NCBI GenBank assembly: GCA_964503335.1 | Contig: CAZCZZ010000006.1 | Coordinates: 1 to 64,000 of the forward strand | Direction: 5' to 3' | Source: CAZCZZ01 sp964503335 | Lineage (GTDB): Bacteria; Verrucomicrobiota; Kiritimatiellia; CAIVKH01 | DNA: 64,000 bases | Shown: positions 34,728 through 42,421 of the stretch, piece after piece | Layout of the letters: each line of letters begins with the position of its first letter | Position numbering within the stretch: position 1 is the stretch's first letter | Notes under the pieces: model-generated | Database searches by the model: none | Told to the model about the DNA's origin: nothing | What the model saw: the letters and a program-made list of their open reading frames with translations, nothing else | Made by a program: the position numbers and the translations under genes

Positions 34728-35195
34728 TTGAGAAAGCTAATCGTGTTATCGACGGTCGTCATCATGTCTGCAAGTTCGGTCATGGCTGCAGGCTCTGTGC
34801 GTGATAACTGCGGATGCGGTCTGGGAACGATGGTGCTCAAGGATTCAGAGCCGACGGTGCTCATCCAGGTTGTCGCCACCTTCCTGAACGGCATCTGCGC
34901 GAACCAGACGTTCGGCATTACATCCGGTACGCTGGAGTGCACACCGGCTCCGTCCATTGCGTCCAACCAGCGCATCCGCACCTACGTCACGGCGAACATG
35001 GACCAGCTCGCGGTCGATATCGCTGTCGGCCAGGGCTCGACGCTGAATGCGCTCGCGGACCTGATGGAAGTCCCGCAGTCTGATCGCAGCGCGCTGTTCA
35101 CGAAGATGCAGTCGAACTTCGACCGCATTTTCACGACGGCTGACCTGAGCGCAGATACGCTCGTTCTGAACCTCGACGCAGTCCTTCGCGGCTAA
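34728..35195 (+). CDS. DUF3015 periplasmic protein
   Basis: A 155-residue exported protein. The signal peptide (1-21) ends SSVMAAG and the mature part starts with the conserved DNCGCGLGTMVLK, then GTLECTPAPSIASNQRIRTY and NMDQLAVDIAVGQGSTLNAL. Pfam DUF3015 has no known function but is regularly found next to DUF4105 genes, as here. The start is a TTG behind a clear AGGAG site seven bases upstream; the only upstream in-frame Met lacks a ribosome site and would spoil the signal peptide. A terminator-like hairpin follows 22 bases after the stop. Confidence 0.88.
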   Translation: MRKLIVLSTVVIMSASSVMAAGSVRDNCGCGLGTMVLKDSEPTVLIQVVATFLNGICANQTFGITSGTLECTPAPSIASNQRIRTYVTANMDQLAVDIAVGQGSTLNALADLMEVPQSDRSALFTKMQSNFDRIFTTADLSADTLVLNLDAVLRG

Positions 35196-35199
35196 GCGC

Positions 35200-37098
35200 G
35201 TGGTCTCAGGTTTCAAGGGGTGCAGGCTTCGGCCTGCATCCCTTTTCCTTTTTCTCCTGCTGTCCGGTCCCGCGTATGCCGCGGATATCGTGGACGGCCT
35301 GATCCAGCGGGCTCGCGAGGAACGCCTGGCGTCCGACCCGTACTGGTCCGTTCTCCTTCATTACAAGGGCACGCTGACCGGCGTGAAGAGCCGTCTCGAT
35401 GACCCGAACTTCTTCCTGTCGCCCCGCGGCAAGACAGACCCCGAAGCGGAACTCGAAGCCACCCTGCGCGGCTTCTATGCTGAAGGTACGCCGACGAATT
35501 CGACGCATGCGCTATGTCGTTTCCCCGCGCGCTTCTCGTGGCTGAAAGACCGGTTGCAGATCGACCCCTCGACGCTGCCCTTCACGGAATGCGAGATGTT
35601 TGAAAGGGTGCGCGAGCACCTCGAACCGCATTCCGCAGCGTTGATCTTTCCTGCGGCGTTCATGAACAGCCCGGCGTCCATGTTCGGCCATACGCTCGTC
35701 GTCATCGACGCGAAGGGAAAGGACCGCCTGCTTTCCCAAGCTGTGACGTATGCGGCGCGGACAGACAACCGGTTCGGTCCGTTCTTTGCATTCGCCGGCA
35801 TCATGGGACTCTATCCGGGTTACTACACGGCGTTGCCGTACTACGAGCGCGTGAACACCTACAGTGGAATCGAGCATCGCGACTTGTGGGAGTACCAGCT
35901 CAACCTCACGCCGGAAGAGGTGGATCGGATGCTGCGCCATGCGTGGGAAGTGCAGAACCTGTGGAGCCGCTACTTCTTCTTCTCCGAAAACTGCTCGTAC
36001 AACCTGTACTACCTGCTCGATGCCGCGCGTCCCGGGCTCAACCTCACGGCGAAACCGCCGCTGTATGTGATTCCGGTCGACACCATCAAGACCGTGGAAC
36101 AGGCCGGGCTGATTACGAAGATCGAGTACCGGGCGTCCAAGGTGCGCCGTCTTCAATTCCTGGTCGAGAGCCTCTCGAAGGAAGAGCTTCGCCTGGTCCG
36201 CGACGTGGCGAAGGGCGTCGAGAAGCCAGTCCGTGTCACGGATTCCATCGGTGATCCGAAGCGACAGATGGACGTGCTCGATGCCGCCGCGGAGTATGTG
36301 CACATCCTCTTCACTTCAAAACAGATCGACGCGCCGTTGTATCGCACGACGCTGGTGGATGTGTTGAAGGCGCGGAGCAGGTTGGGCGCCAGGCCTGACG
36401 ACTGGGTAGTTCCCGCGCCGGATCGGCCGGACTATGGACACGATGCGGGCCGGATATCGCTCGGCGGCGGAAGCGACCGCGATGGCGCGTTCGCGTCGCT
36501 GAAGCTGCGTCCCGCCAACCACGAGCTGATCGACAACAACACGGGGTTCGATCCCGGGGCCCAGATCATGTTCATGAGCGGCGAACTCCGTGTGCATGAG
36601 GAACGCGATGCGCTGGAACTGCGCGAGCTTACAATCGTGGATGTGTTCTCCCTCGCGCCCAGGTCCGAGCTCTTTCATCCGCGCTCATGGAAGTTCTCAA
36701 CGGGGTTCTCGAATGCGGGCAAGGAGGCGAACGCCTCGTCGCTCGCATACCGCATCAGCACCGGCTTCGGTCGCGCATGGAAGACGACGGAGAAGGGACT
36801 GCTCTTTGCGATGCTGGATGCCGATGCAAGGGTGGGCGACGCCTACAACCATGGCTACGCAGCCGGCATGGGACCGTCGATGGGGTGTTCCCAGCCCTTG
36901 GGATCACGCGGACAACTGCTGCTCTCGGCTCGATGGTTGCACTATGCCGTCGGCGAGGAGTTTGATGCGCGTGAAGTGCGCGGTGGGTTTGATCTTCGAC
37001 TGAGCCAGAACTGGAGCGCGACGGTCGAAGGCGCGTATGGACGAATCGACAGGAACGATGTTGAAGAGTGTTCCTTCCGCGTGAACCACTACTTCTAG
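35200..37098 (+). CDS. DUF4105 (Lnb-like) outer-envelope protein
   Basis: A 632-residue exported protein. From a GTG at 35200 the signal peptide is MVSGFKGCRLRPASLFLFLL followed by LSGPAYA. The N-terminal half is a DUF4105 domain, now linked to the Lnb-type lipoprotein N-acyltransferases. It has a likely catalytic His164 in SMFGHTLVVID and Cys265 in FFSENCSYNLYYLLD. The C-terminal third (about 430-632) has alternating β-strands such as GELRVHEERDALELRELTIV and ends in VNHYF, an aromatic end typical of an outer-membrane barrel. It lies four bases after DUF3015. A terminator-like hairpin overlaps the first codons, so its expression may depend on read-through. Confidence 0.85.
   Translation: MVSGFKGCRLRPASLFLFLLLSGPAYAADIVDGLIQRAREERLASDPYWSVLLHYKGTLTGVKSRLDDPNFFLSPRGKTDPEAELEATLRGFYAEGTPTNSTHALCRFPARFSWLKDRLQIDPSTLPFTECEMFERVREHLEPHSAALIFPAAFMNSPASMFGHTLVVIDAKGKDRLLSQAVTYAARTDNRFGPFFAFAGIMGLYPGYYTALPYYERVNTYSGIEHRDLWEYQLNLTPEEVDRMLRHAWEVQNLWSRYFFFSENCSYNLYYLLDAARPGLNLTAKPPLYVIPVDTIKTVEQAGLITKIEYRASKVRRLQFLVESLSKEELRLVRDVAKGVEKPVRVTDSIGDPKRQMDVLDAAAEYVHILFTSKQIDAPLYRTTLVDVLKARSRLGARPDDWVVPAPDRPDYGHDAGRISLGGGSDRDGAFASLKLRPANHELIDNNTGFDPGAQIMFMSGELRVHEERDALELRELTIVDVFSLAPRSELFHPRSWKFSTGFSNAGKEANASSLAYRISTGFGRAWKTTEKGLLFAMLDADARVGDAYNHGYAAGMGPSMGCSQPLGSRGQLLLSARWLHYAVGEEFDAREVRGGFDLRLSQNWSATVEGAYGRIDRNDVEECSFRVNHYF
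35202..35216. repeat. Family B repeat fragment
   Basis: GGTCTCAGGTTTCAA is identical to 4231-4245 in family B copy 1. It covers codons 1-6 of the DUF4105 gene and directly precedes the hairpin at 35217. Only 15 bases match, so it could be a coincidence. Confidence 0.4.
35217..35255 (+). terminator. Rho-independent terminator-like hairpin
   Basis: GGGGTGCAGGC (35217-35227), a TTCG tetraloop and GCCTGCATCCC (35232-35242) make an 11-bp stem with one G-U pair. TTTTCCTTTTTCTCC follows at once. It lies 22 bases after the DUF3015 stop but inside the signal-peptide codons of DUF4105, suggesting attenuation between the two genes. Confidence 0.7.
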
Positions 37099-37104
37099 CG
37101 CAAA

Positions 37105-38745
37105 TCAAGCGTAGTTTGTGTATGTCGGGTCATACATCTGCGACCGGATGAAGGCGTCGAGGTCGGCGGGGCGCGGGACGGTTGCGAGGTTCAGGTCGTA
37201 GGCCATGCGGGCGACTGCCACGGCGATCTTGGCGGAGACATCCTTGATCTTGCTGAGGGGTGGAAAGATCAGGCCTTGCACCAGATCGTCCTTCGACACT
37301 TCATCGGCGAGCGTGGCCGCCGCAGCGGCGAACATTTCATCCGTAACACGGGTGGAGCCCGATGCGATGACGCCAAGTCCAACGCCGGGGAAGATGTACG
37401 CATTGTTGCCCTGGCCGGGACGGAACGTCTGGCCGTCGATCGACACCGGCTCGAAGGGACTTCCGCTTGCGTAGATCGCGCGGCCCTTCGTCCACTGGTA
37501 CGCCTCGCGGGCCGTGCACTCCGCTTTTGAGGTTGGATTCGACAAGGCGAAAACGATCGGTCGTTCGTTATAGAGCGCCATCGCCTCCAGCACTTCGCGC
37601 GTGAACATGCCGGCCTGTGCGGAGACGCCGACGATGGCCGTGGGCTTCAGGGCATGCACGGCTTCCAGGAAAGTCCGGACACCGGCGTGATCGTGCGCAA
37701 ACGGCTTCTTGTGGTCGGTGAGGTCCTGACGGCTCTTCACGACGAGGCCGCGCGAATCGACGAACCAGCAGCACTTGCGCGCTTCGTCGGGAGACATTCC
37801 CTGCGCGACCAGCGCGGAGGCGGTGAGTTCGCCGATGCCGATTCCTGCTTCGCCGGCGCCAAGGAAGAGAACACGTTGATCTTTCAAGTTCTTGCCCGAC
37901 AGCTTTAAGGCGGAATACAGACCCGCCAGTGTCACCGCCGCGGTGCCCTGGATGTCGTCGTCGAAAACGCAGCCGTCTTTCCGGTAGCGATGAAGGAGGC
38001 GGAAGGCATTGGATGTTCCGAAGTCCTCCAGTTGGATCAGGACGCCGGGGAAGAGTTGGCGTGCAGCGTTGACGAACTCGTCGAGCAACTCGTCGTAGGC
38101 CGCGCCGCGAAGTCGTCGCTGATTCAAACCGAGGTAAAACGGATCGTTCAGAAGGTCGGCATTGTCCGTGCCGACGTCGATAGTGATGGGCAGGCAGCAG
38201 GCGGGGTGCACGCCCGCGCAGGCCGTGTAGAGGGCGAGCTTCCCGATAGGGATCCCCATGCCGTAGGCGCCGAGGTCGCCGAGGCCGAGGATGCGCTCGC
38301 CGTCGGTGACCACGATGACTTTCACATTCCGGCGAGGCCAATTCGCGAGCACCTTGCGGACCGAGCCGCGATCCTCGGCCGTGATAAAGATGCCCTGGGG
38401 CCGGCGAAAGATGACGCCGAACTTGAGACACGCCTGGCCGACCGTTGGCGTGTAGACAATCGGCATCATCTCCTCGAGGTGGTCGGTCAACAGCCGGTAG
38501 AAGAGGGTGATGTTGCGTCCCATGAGATCCATGAGATCCACGTAGCGATCGAGGTCGGATGAGCGCTTGCGGAGCTGCTCGAGGTTGCGTCGGACCTGAT
38601 CCGCCTGCGCGAACGACCGCGGTGGCAGCAGGCCGCGAAGCCCGAGCGCTTCACGTTCATCAACGGAGAACGCCGAGCCCTTGTTCAGGACCGGGTCACT
38701 CAACATTTCAACACCGCGTGGAATAGCGTGGAGGTTCTTGAGCAT
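37105..38745 (-). CDS. maeA: NAD-dependent malic enzyme
   Basis: A 546-residue enzyme that decarboxylates malate to pyruvate with NAD+ and a divalent metal. Family signatures are MPIVYTPTVGQACLKFG, VVTDGERILGLGDLGAYGMG, the metal site LIQLEDFGTSNAFRLL and FDDDIQGTAAV, and a Rossmann GAGEAGIGIGELTA. The SfcA/MaeA type is indicated by length and by the N-terminal helical region. The start was placed at the ATG for MLKNLHAIPRG, with GGGAG eight bases upstream. It is convergent with the DUF4105 gene, six bases apart. Confidence 0.95.
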   Translation of the reverse strand: MLKNLHAIPRGVEMLSDPVLNKGSAFSVDEREALGLRGLLPPRSFAQADQVRRNLEQLRKRSSDLDRYVDLMDLMGRNITLFYRLLTDHLEEMMPIVYTPTVGQACLKFGVIFRRPQGIFITAEDRGSVRKVLANWPRRNVKVIVVTDGERILGLGDLGAYGMGIPIGKLALYTACAGVHPACCLPITIDVGTDNADLLNDPFYLGLNQRRLRGAAYDELLDEFVNAARQLFPGVLIQLEDFGTSNAFRLLHRYRKDGCVFDDDIQGTAAVTLAGLYSALKLSGKNLKDQRVLFLGAGEAGIGIGELTASALVAQGMSPDEARKCCWFVDSRGLVVKSRQDLTDHKKPFAHDHAGVRTFLEAVHALKPTAIVGVSAQAGMFTREVLEAMALYNERPIVFALSNPTSKAECTAREAYQWTKGRAIYASGSPFEPVSIDGQTFRPGQGNNAYIFPGVGLGVIASGSTRVTDEMFAAAAATLADEVSKDDLVQGLIFPPLSKIKDVSAKIAVAVARMAYDLNLATVPRPADLDAFIRSQMYDPTYTNYA

Positions 38746-38950
38746 GGGCAACTCCCTTGGCGCGTCGTTTCTCGATAGGCCGACTATAGGACCGCGCATC
38801 CGGACACCCCAAAAGGAAGGCATGGGCGAGTGCCCTGATTCACCTATCGGGGAGAGCCTTACGGGAAATGGAGGTCGCCCCGCCTGTTGCAAACTGCGGA
38901 TGACCGACTACCATCAGGGCAGGCGACACGGCGATTGGGTGACATCGGCC

Positions 38951-39544
38951 ATGCACGACAAGAACAAGTCGACTCGACCCCTCACGCAGGTCTCCTGCGT
39001 TTACACCATTGATGCGGGAGACATGATCGTTTCCGTGGACGGGTCCTGGTCGCTCTTCGCGCGGGAGAACGAAGGCCAGGCCGCGGCCACCCGGCGTGTG
39101 CTTCACACCAGCCTGTGGAATCATATCTCGGGACTCGAGAACCGGATGATCTACAAGGAGATCCTGGATGGTGTCCGCGAAACCCTGCGACCCGTTCGCT
39201 TTCCCTTCCGCTGCGATGCGCCGGACTGCCGCCGCGATCTCGAGATGGTGATATCGCCGCTGCCTCACCGCGCATGCCGATTCCAGACGCTGCTCATCCA
39301 TGCCGAGCCGCGGCCGCGGCTGCATTTCCTTGACCCGCACGCGCACCGCACCGGGCTGGCTGTGCTCGTGTGCAACTGGTGCATGAGGGTGGAGGACCTG
39401 CAGGGAAAGTGGATCGAACTTGATGAGGCGATTCGCGTGATGCGGCTTGAGAAGGCGAGGGAACCTGCGGTTCCGGCCTTTACGATCTGCCCCGACTGTC
39501 TTGATTCGGTGAAGCAGCGGCTGGAGGAAAGCGCGCGCGGGTGA
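38951..39544 (+). CDS. PAS-like protein with CxxC zinc-ribbon tail
   Basis: A 197-residue soluble protein. Residues about 10-120 look like a PAS fold (VYTIDAGDMIVSVDGSWSLF, then strands like MVISPLPHR and FQTLLIHAEP). The C-terminal part has CNWCMRV, a spaced W and ICPDCLDSV, the CxxC...CPxC element often fused to PAS kinases and response regulators, here probably binding zinc. No output domain is present. The start is uncertain: an ATG at 38900 is in frame; the ATG at 38951 was taken because the conserved part follows. The last 65 bases overlap the convergent metallopeptidase gene. Confidence 0.7.
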   Translation: MHDKNKSTRPLTQVSCVYTIDAGDMIVSVDGSWSLFARENEGQAAATRRVLHTSLWNHISGLENRMIYKEILDGVRETLRPVRFPFRCDAPDCRRDLEMVISPLPHRACRFQTLLIHAEPRPRLHFLDPHAHRTGLAVLVCNWCMRVEDLQGKWIELDEAIRVMRLEKAREPAVPAFTICPDCLDSVKQRLEESARG

Positions 39545-40247
39545 GTGCGACTTGTGCGGCAAGCATGACGAGCACAAGGTAGACGGCCAGCAGTTGCCCC
39601 CCGATTACGAGCATCCATGTCCATGCGTTCAGTGCACCGGCGGCCCGCAGTTCGGAGACGCTGCGGAAGACATCGTCGCTTACGAGTATCCTGTCGGGCA
39701 GGCTTGGATCGATCCATGTCGCGATGCGCGTGGTCATCAGCGAACAGGCTTCATACCAGTCACCGGTCACGCCGAGGACCGGCGCGTAAGCCAGCAGAAG
39801 GCCGGCGCCGAAGAGAGGGGCCGACTGTCGTCTCCCGGCGCACACGATGAGGGCGAATCCCGGCAGCGAAGGCAGGTACGGAAAGATATCCACCAGCGCG
39901 TAGGCTGCGTCGTTCGGAACCGAGAACGAGGTAAGTCGCCCGGCATAATCCGTCGCTGGCACCACGAGCGGGAAGACATGCTTGAGAAGGTTTGCGCCGT
40001 AGCGAGGCTGGAGGTGCAGGGTTTCGGCGGTGCCACCGGTCAGAATGCAGGCCGCGACATGAAGCAATTCGTGGACGGGAACGTAGATGTGCCAGAGGAT
40101 GAAGATGCTGAGCACCATGAAGGCCAGTGCTTTCCAGCCGGACCGTGCGAGCAGGGCGTCAAACGTCCGCGAAGTCTGTCGCACCATGTGGACCACTGCG
40201 TCCCGGGGCCATAGAACGCCTGTGAGTGTGCGGAATCCGGTCGTCAT
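39480..40247 (-). CDS. Membrane metallopeptidase-like protein (HELLH motif)
   Basis: A 255-residue integral membrane protein with about six helices. Helix one is followed by VPVHELLHVAACILTGG (His59, Glu60, His63), a HExxH zinc motif near a membrane surface as in M50-like proteases. A later acidic residue could complete the site (SVPNDAAYALVDIFPYL), but the M50 NPDG motif is not seen. Substrate unknown. It is divergent from an exosortase-H-associated gene, so it may process or release the sorted protein. The start was placed at the ATG for MTTGF; an upstream in-frame codon would overlap the divergent gene. Confidence 0.62.
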   Translation of the reverse strand: MTTGFRTLTGVLWPRDAVVHMVRQTSRTFDALLARSGWKALAFMVLSIFILWHIYVPVHELLHVAACILTGGTAETLHLQPRYGANLLKHVFPLVVPATDYAGRLTSFSVPNDAAYALVDIFPYLPSLPGFALIVCAGRRQSAPLFGAGLLLAYAPVLGVTGDWYEACSLMTTRIATWIDPSLPDRILVSDDVFRSVSELRAAGALNAWTWMLVIGGQLLAVYLVLVMLAAQVALTRARFPPAAASPNQDSRGRS

Positions 40248-40287
40248 GCTTTCCACTATCGTCGGAGCCTGATAGCCTTGCCAAGCA

Positions 40288-40965
40288 ATGCTTGATGATG
40301 CGTTCAGATTCAAGGCTTTCGCGGCCCGTCTGGTGATCGCCTATATCGCCCTGTTTCTCCTGACGCTTGCATTCCCGACGGCGTATGCCAGGGCGTTCAG
40401 TCCTGTGCTTGAATGGATCTCGACCAGGGCTCCCGGGGAGACGCGCATACGATCGCTCCAACTCGGACCCCAGGCGATCCACGTCGAAGCGGAGTCGGGC
40501 CTCCTGCGTCACTTCCTCACGGCGGAGAGCCAGCCTGGTCCGCCCTTCGCCGTGACGTCGGACCTGTTTATCAACGCGGTGAATGTGTACCCGATCGTCG
40601 TCTTCTCCCTGCTCGCGTCGTGGCCCATGAAGTGGAAGCGCCGCATCCTCGCCGCGTTGGTGTCCGTGCCCCTCGTCCTTCTTGCGGGCGTGTTGGATAC
40701 ATGGCTGCTCGTGCAGTGGTCGGGGGCGGAGGCGTTCGCGAAGGGCTGGTACTCCGTGGCATCCATGTTCCCAACGACGCCGGGGAATGCCGAGGCGGGG
40801 CAGCGCGTCCAGGAGAGTTTCGACCAGCTCAGGGCGATGAAGACATTTGTCAGCACGGGGGGGCGGCAGTTCTTTTCCGTCCTGATCGCCGTGCTCAGCG
40901 TGGCAGCTTCTTCCGTTTCGGGCCATCGATCCAACCCAGGAAGAATAGCGCCGACAGCAGGATGA
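40288..40965 (+). CDS. Exosortase H-associated membrane protein (putative)
   Basis: A 225-residue protein with membrane helices at about 12-33, 88-108 and 115-137, and a C-terminal helix near 185-205. An extracytoplasmic segment (40-80) reads GETRIRSLQLGPQAIHVEAE. Proteins of this size and layout accompany exosortase H genes. The role, perhaps complex assembly with the transpeptidase, is not established. Its last 71 bases run antisense into the 3' end of the exosortase gene, which may allow mutual control by transcript overlap. It starts 40 bases from the divergent peptidase gene. Confidence 0.6.
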   Translation: MLDDAFRFKAFAARLVIAYIALFLLTLAFPTAYARAFSPVLEWISTRAPGETRIRSLQLGPQAIHVEAESGLLRHFLTAESQPGPPFAVTSDLFINAVNVYPIVVFSLLASWPMKWKRRILAALVSVPLVLLAGVLDTWLLVQWSGAEAFAKGWYSVASMFPTTPGNAEAGQRVQESFDQLRAMKTFVSTGGRQFFSVLIAVLSVAASSVSGHRSNPGRIAPTAG

Positions 40966-41440
40966 TGATCGTTTGCCAGAGCGTGACGTGCGCTGCGTCG
41001 AACCATTTCGAGTGACGCGTCATGATGTAGTACAGGCTGGTGATGCGGATGAGATTGATTGCATAGACGAAGATCAATCCCGCGACGACCCCCGACAGAC
41101 GGCGCTGCCACGGCATGGGATAGGCGAGAATCGCCGACACGAGGATCAGCGCGACCTCGACGCCTTCGCAGCCCTTCTTGATGTTGATTGACCCGTGTGT
41201 GCTGACGAGTTGGCCGTCGATGGCTTCGACGTTATCGGCGGGCAGCAGGATGTTGAGTATGGCCGCACTGGGCACACCGTTCAGACCCTGATTGAGGAAG
41301 TCCGATGTGATGTGCCTCGTGGCGAGGTAACCGCGTTGGAGCACGATAAAGAGAAGGGGAAACAGGATCAGGAACTGAAGCACTCGCCGGGCGCCGCCGC
41401 GCCTGGCTGGCGATGGCGAAGTCTGACCGGGCGAATCCAT
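40895..41440 (-). CDS. xrtH: Exosortase H (IPTLxxWG-CTERM-specific)
   Basis: A 181-residue membrane cysteine transpeptidase-like enzyme that recognises C-terminal IPTLxxWG-TM signals and cleaves or attaches the protein at the cell envelope. The catalytic triad is visible: Cys91 in KKGCEGVEVALIL, Arg132 in INLIRITSLYY and His151 in DAAHVTLWQ. It has about five helices. The substrate gene lies directly upstream, 17 bases away. The start was set at ATG 41440; a TTG at 41461 overlapping the substrate stop is an alternative. A perfect 15-bp palindrome lies between the two genes. Confidence 0.93.
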   Translation of the reverse strand: MDSPGQTSPSPARRGGARRVLQFLILFPLLFIVLQRGYLATRHITSDFLNQGLNGVPSAAILNILLPADNVEAIDGQLVSTHGSINIKKGCEGVEVALILVSAILAYPMPWQRRLSGVVAGLIFVYAINLIRITSLYYIMTRHSKWFDAAHVTLWQTIIILLSALFFLGWIDGPKRKKLPR

Positions 41441-41442
41441 GC

Positions 41443-41457
41443 GCGGCACTGTGCCGC
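41443..41457. repeat. Perfect 15-bp inverted repeat before xrtH
   Basis: GCGGCAC and GTGCCGC flank one base, directly between the stop of the IPTL-CTERM gene and the ATG of xrtH. A short hairpin here could lower translation of the exosortase relative to its substrate. Confidence 0.5.
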
Positions 41458-42159
41458 TCAAGCGGTTTCCGCATCAGGCTTCTGTCGCATGATCTTGTAG
41501 GCACCGGCGCCTACAAGGATCACAAGCAGGAAAATCATGCCCCACTCGCTCAAGGTTGGAATGCCTGGACCGGGAGCGGGGTAGCCGAGCAGGGCCAGAT
41601 CGAGACCGGCTTGCCCGAAGTCGCCGCCGTCGGCGATCAGACCCGTTCCGCCGGACGCGCCGGCATTGTATCCATAGAGACGGAATTCGATCGTTCCGGA
41701 CGTCGTGATGGCGACATTGATGGTAAGGTTTGACGCGTTGGCCGTCGTGTTCGTGAGCGTAGCAATGTCGGCTGTGTAGTTATCGCTGCTGGTGCGCACC
41801 GAGAAGTTCGTGGGTCCCGTCGAGCTTCGCTGGGTCCTGATGACGATGTTTGTAATCACGAGTGCGAACCCGTTGCTGGGTGACACGGTGAAGGCGAAGT
41901 AGTCCTGCGCGGACGCAGCCGTTGCCGAGGTACCGTTGAGCGTCCAAGCGGTTGCGGCAAACTGGTCGCTGCCCGAATTGGCGGTGAGGCCTGCGCCACG
42001 CGTAATCAATTGACCGGTGACCACGCCTGCGGCGTGGACTGAACTGGTCACCGACCCCGGAGTTCCGCTCAGGCCCGACACATCCCAACCGAGCACAACG
42101 TCCGCCTGGACAGCGCACGTCGCGGCCAGAAATGCCAAACAGATCGCGAATCTCTTCAT
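41458..42159 (-). CDS. IPTL-CTERM sorted secreted protein
   Basis: A 233-residue exported protein. The signal peptide (1-19, ending CAVQA) precedes a β-rich body of unknown function (20-195) with short Ser/Thr-rich strands. Residues 200-233 form the sorting tag: IPTLSEWG, a hydrophobic helix (MIFLLVILVGAGAY) and a basic tail (KIMRQK). This is the exact substrate type for exosortase H, encoded next on the same strand. The start at 42159 has GGGAGGA eight bases upstream; a longer frame upstream was rejected. It is probably the dedicated or main local substrate and could be a surface layer or adhesion protein. Confidence 0.92.
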   Translation of the reverse strand: MKRFAICLAFLAATCAVQADVVLGWDVSGLSGTPGSVTSSVHAAGVVTGQLITRGAGLTANSGSDQFAATAWTLNGTSATAASAQDYFAFTVSPSNGFALVITNIVIRTQRSSTGPTNFSVRTSSDNYTADIATLTNTTANASNLTINVAITTSGTIEFRLYGYNAGASGGTGLIADGGDFGQAGLDLALLGYPAPGPGIPTLSEWGMIFLLVILVGAGAYKIMRQKPDAETA

Positions 42160-42323
42160 GAATCCTCCCTCACACCAGGACGACATGCCAACGGGCAAAC
42201 CCCCTGCCGATACGTTTAAGCGATACACATTTATGGACGTTTTGGCAAGACGCGGTCGCCGCGGCGCGGTTGAGGGATCGTGGCATCCCGTGGGCGAGGC
42301 TCGCGTTGCCCCGTGGTGTAAGA

Positions 42324-42399
42324 CTCATCCAGTCAAGGAGTAGCAATGGATGAGCGGGTGTCGAAGCGAAATCGAGCTGACGCCCCATCGCCTCTGTGA
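42324..42399 (+). promoter_or_regulatory. Hairpin with possible 17-residue leader peptide
   Basis: CTCATCCA (42324-42331) and TGGATGAG (42347-42354) are perfect inverted arms around a 15-base loop holding AAGGAG. An ATG at 42346 is ideally spaced from it and opens an 17-codon frame (MDERVSKRNRADAPSPL, stop at 42397-42399). It lies 22 bases before an ABC ATPase gene that lacks its own ribosome site. The rest of the 262-bp divergent gap (42160-42323) shows no other recognised signal. Confidence 0.35.
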
Positions 42400-42421
42400 T
42401 TCTATGCTATATTGAGCGCCT

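Noticed and set aside
37568..38431. 287-residue Arg-rich frame inside the malic enzyme gene
   Set aside because: Same strand, shifted frame, Arg/His-rich composition typical of a shadow; malic enzyme has complete motifs.
42193..42201. GGGCAAACC, a core string of cyclic di-GMP-I riboswitches
   Set aside because: The other conserved blocks (GACGCAAAGCC and the tetraloop-receptor stems) are absent on either strand.
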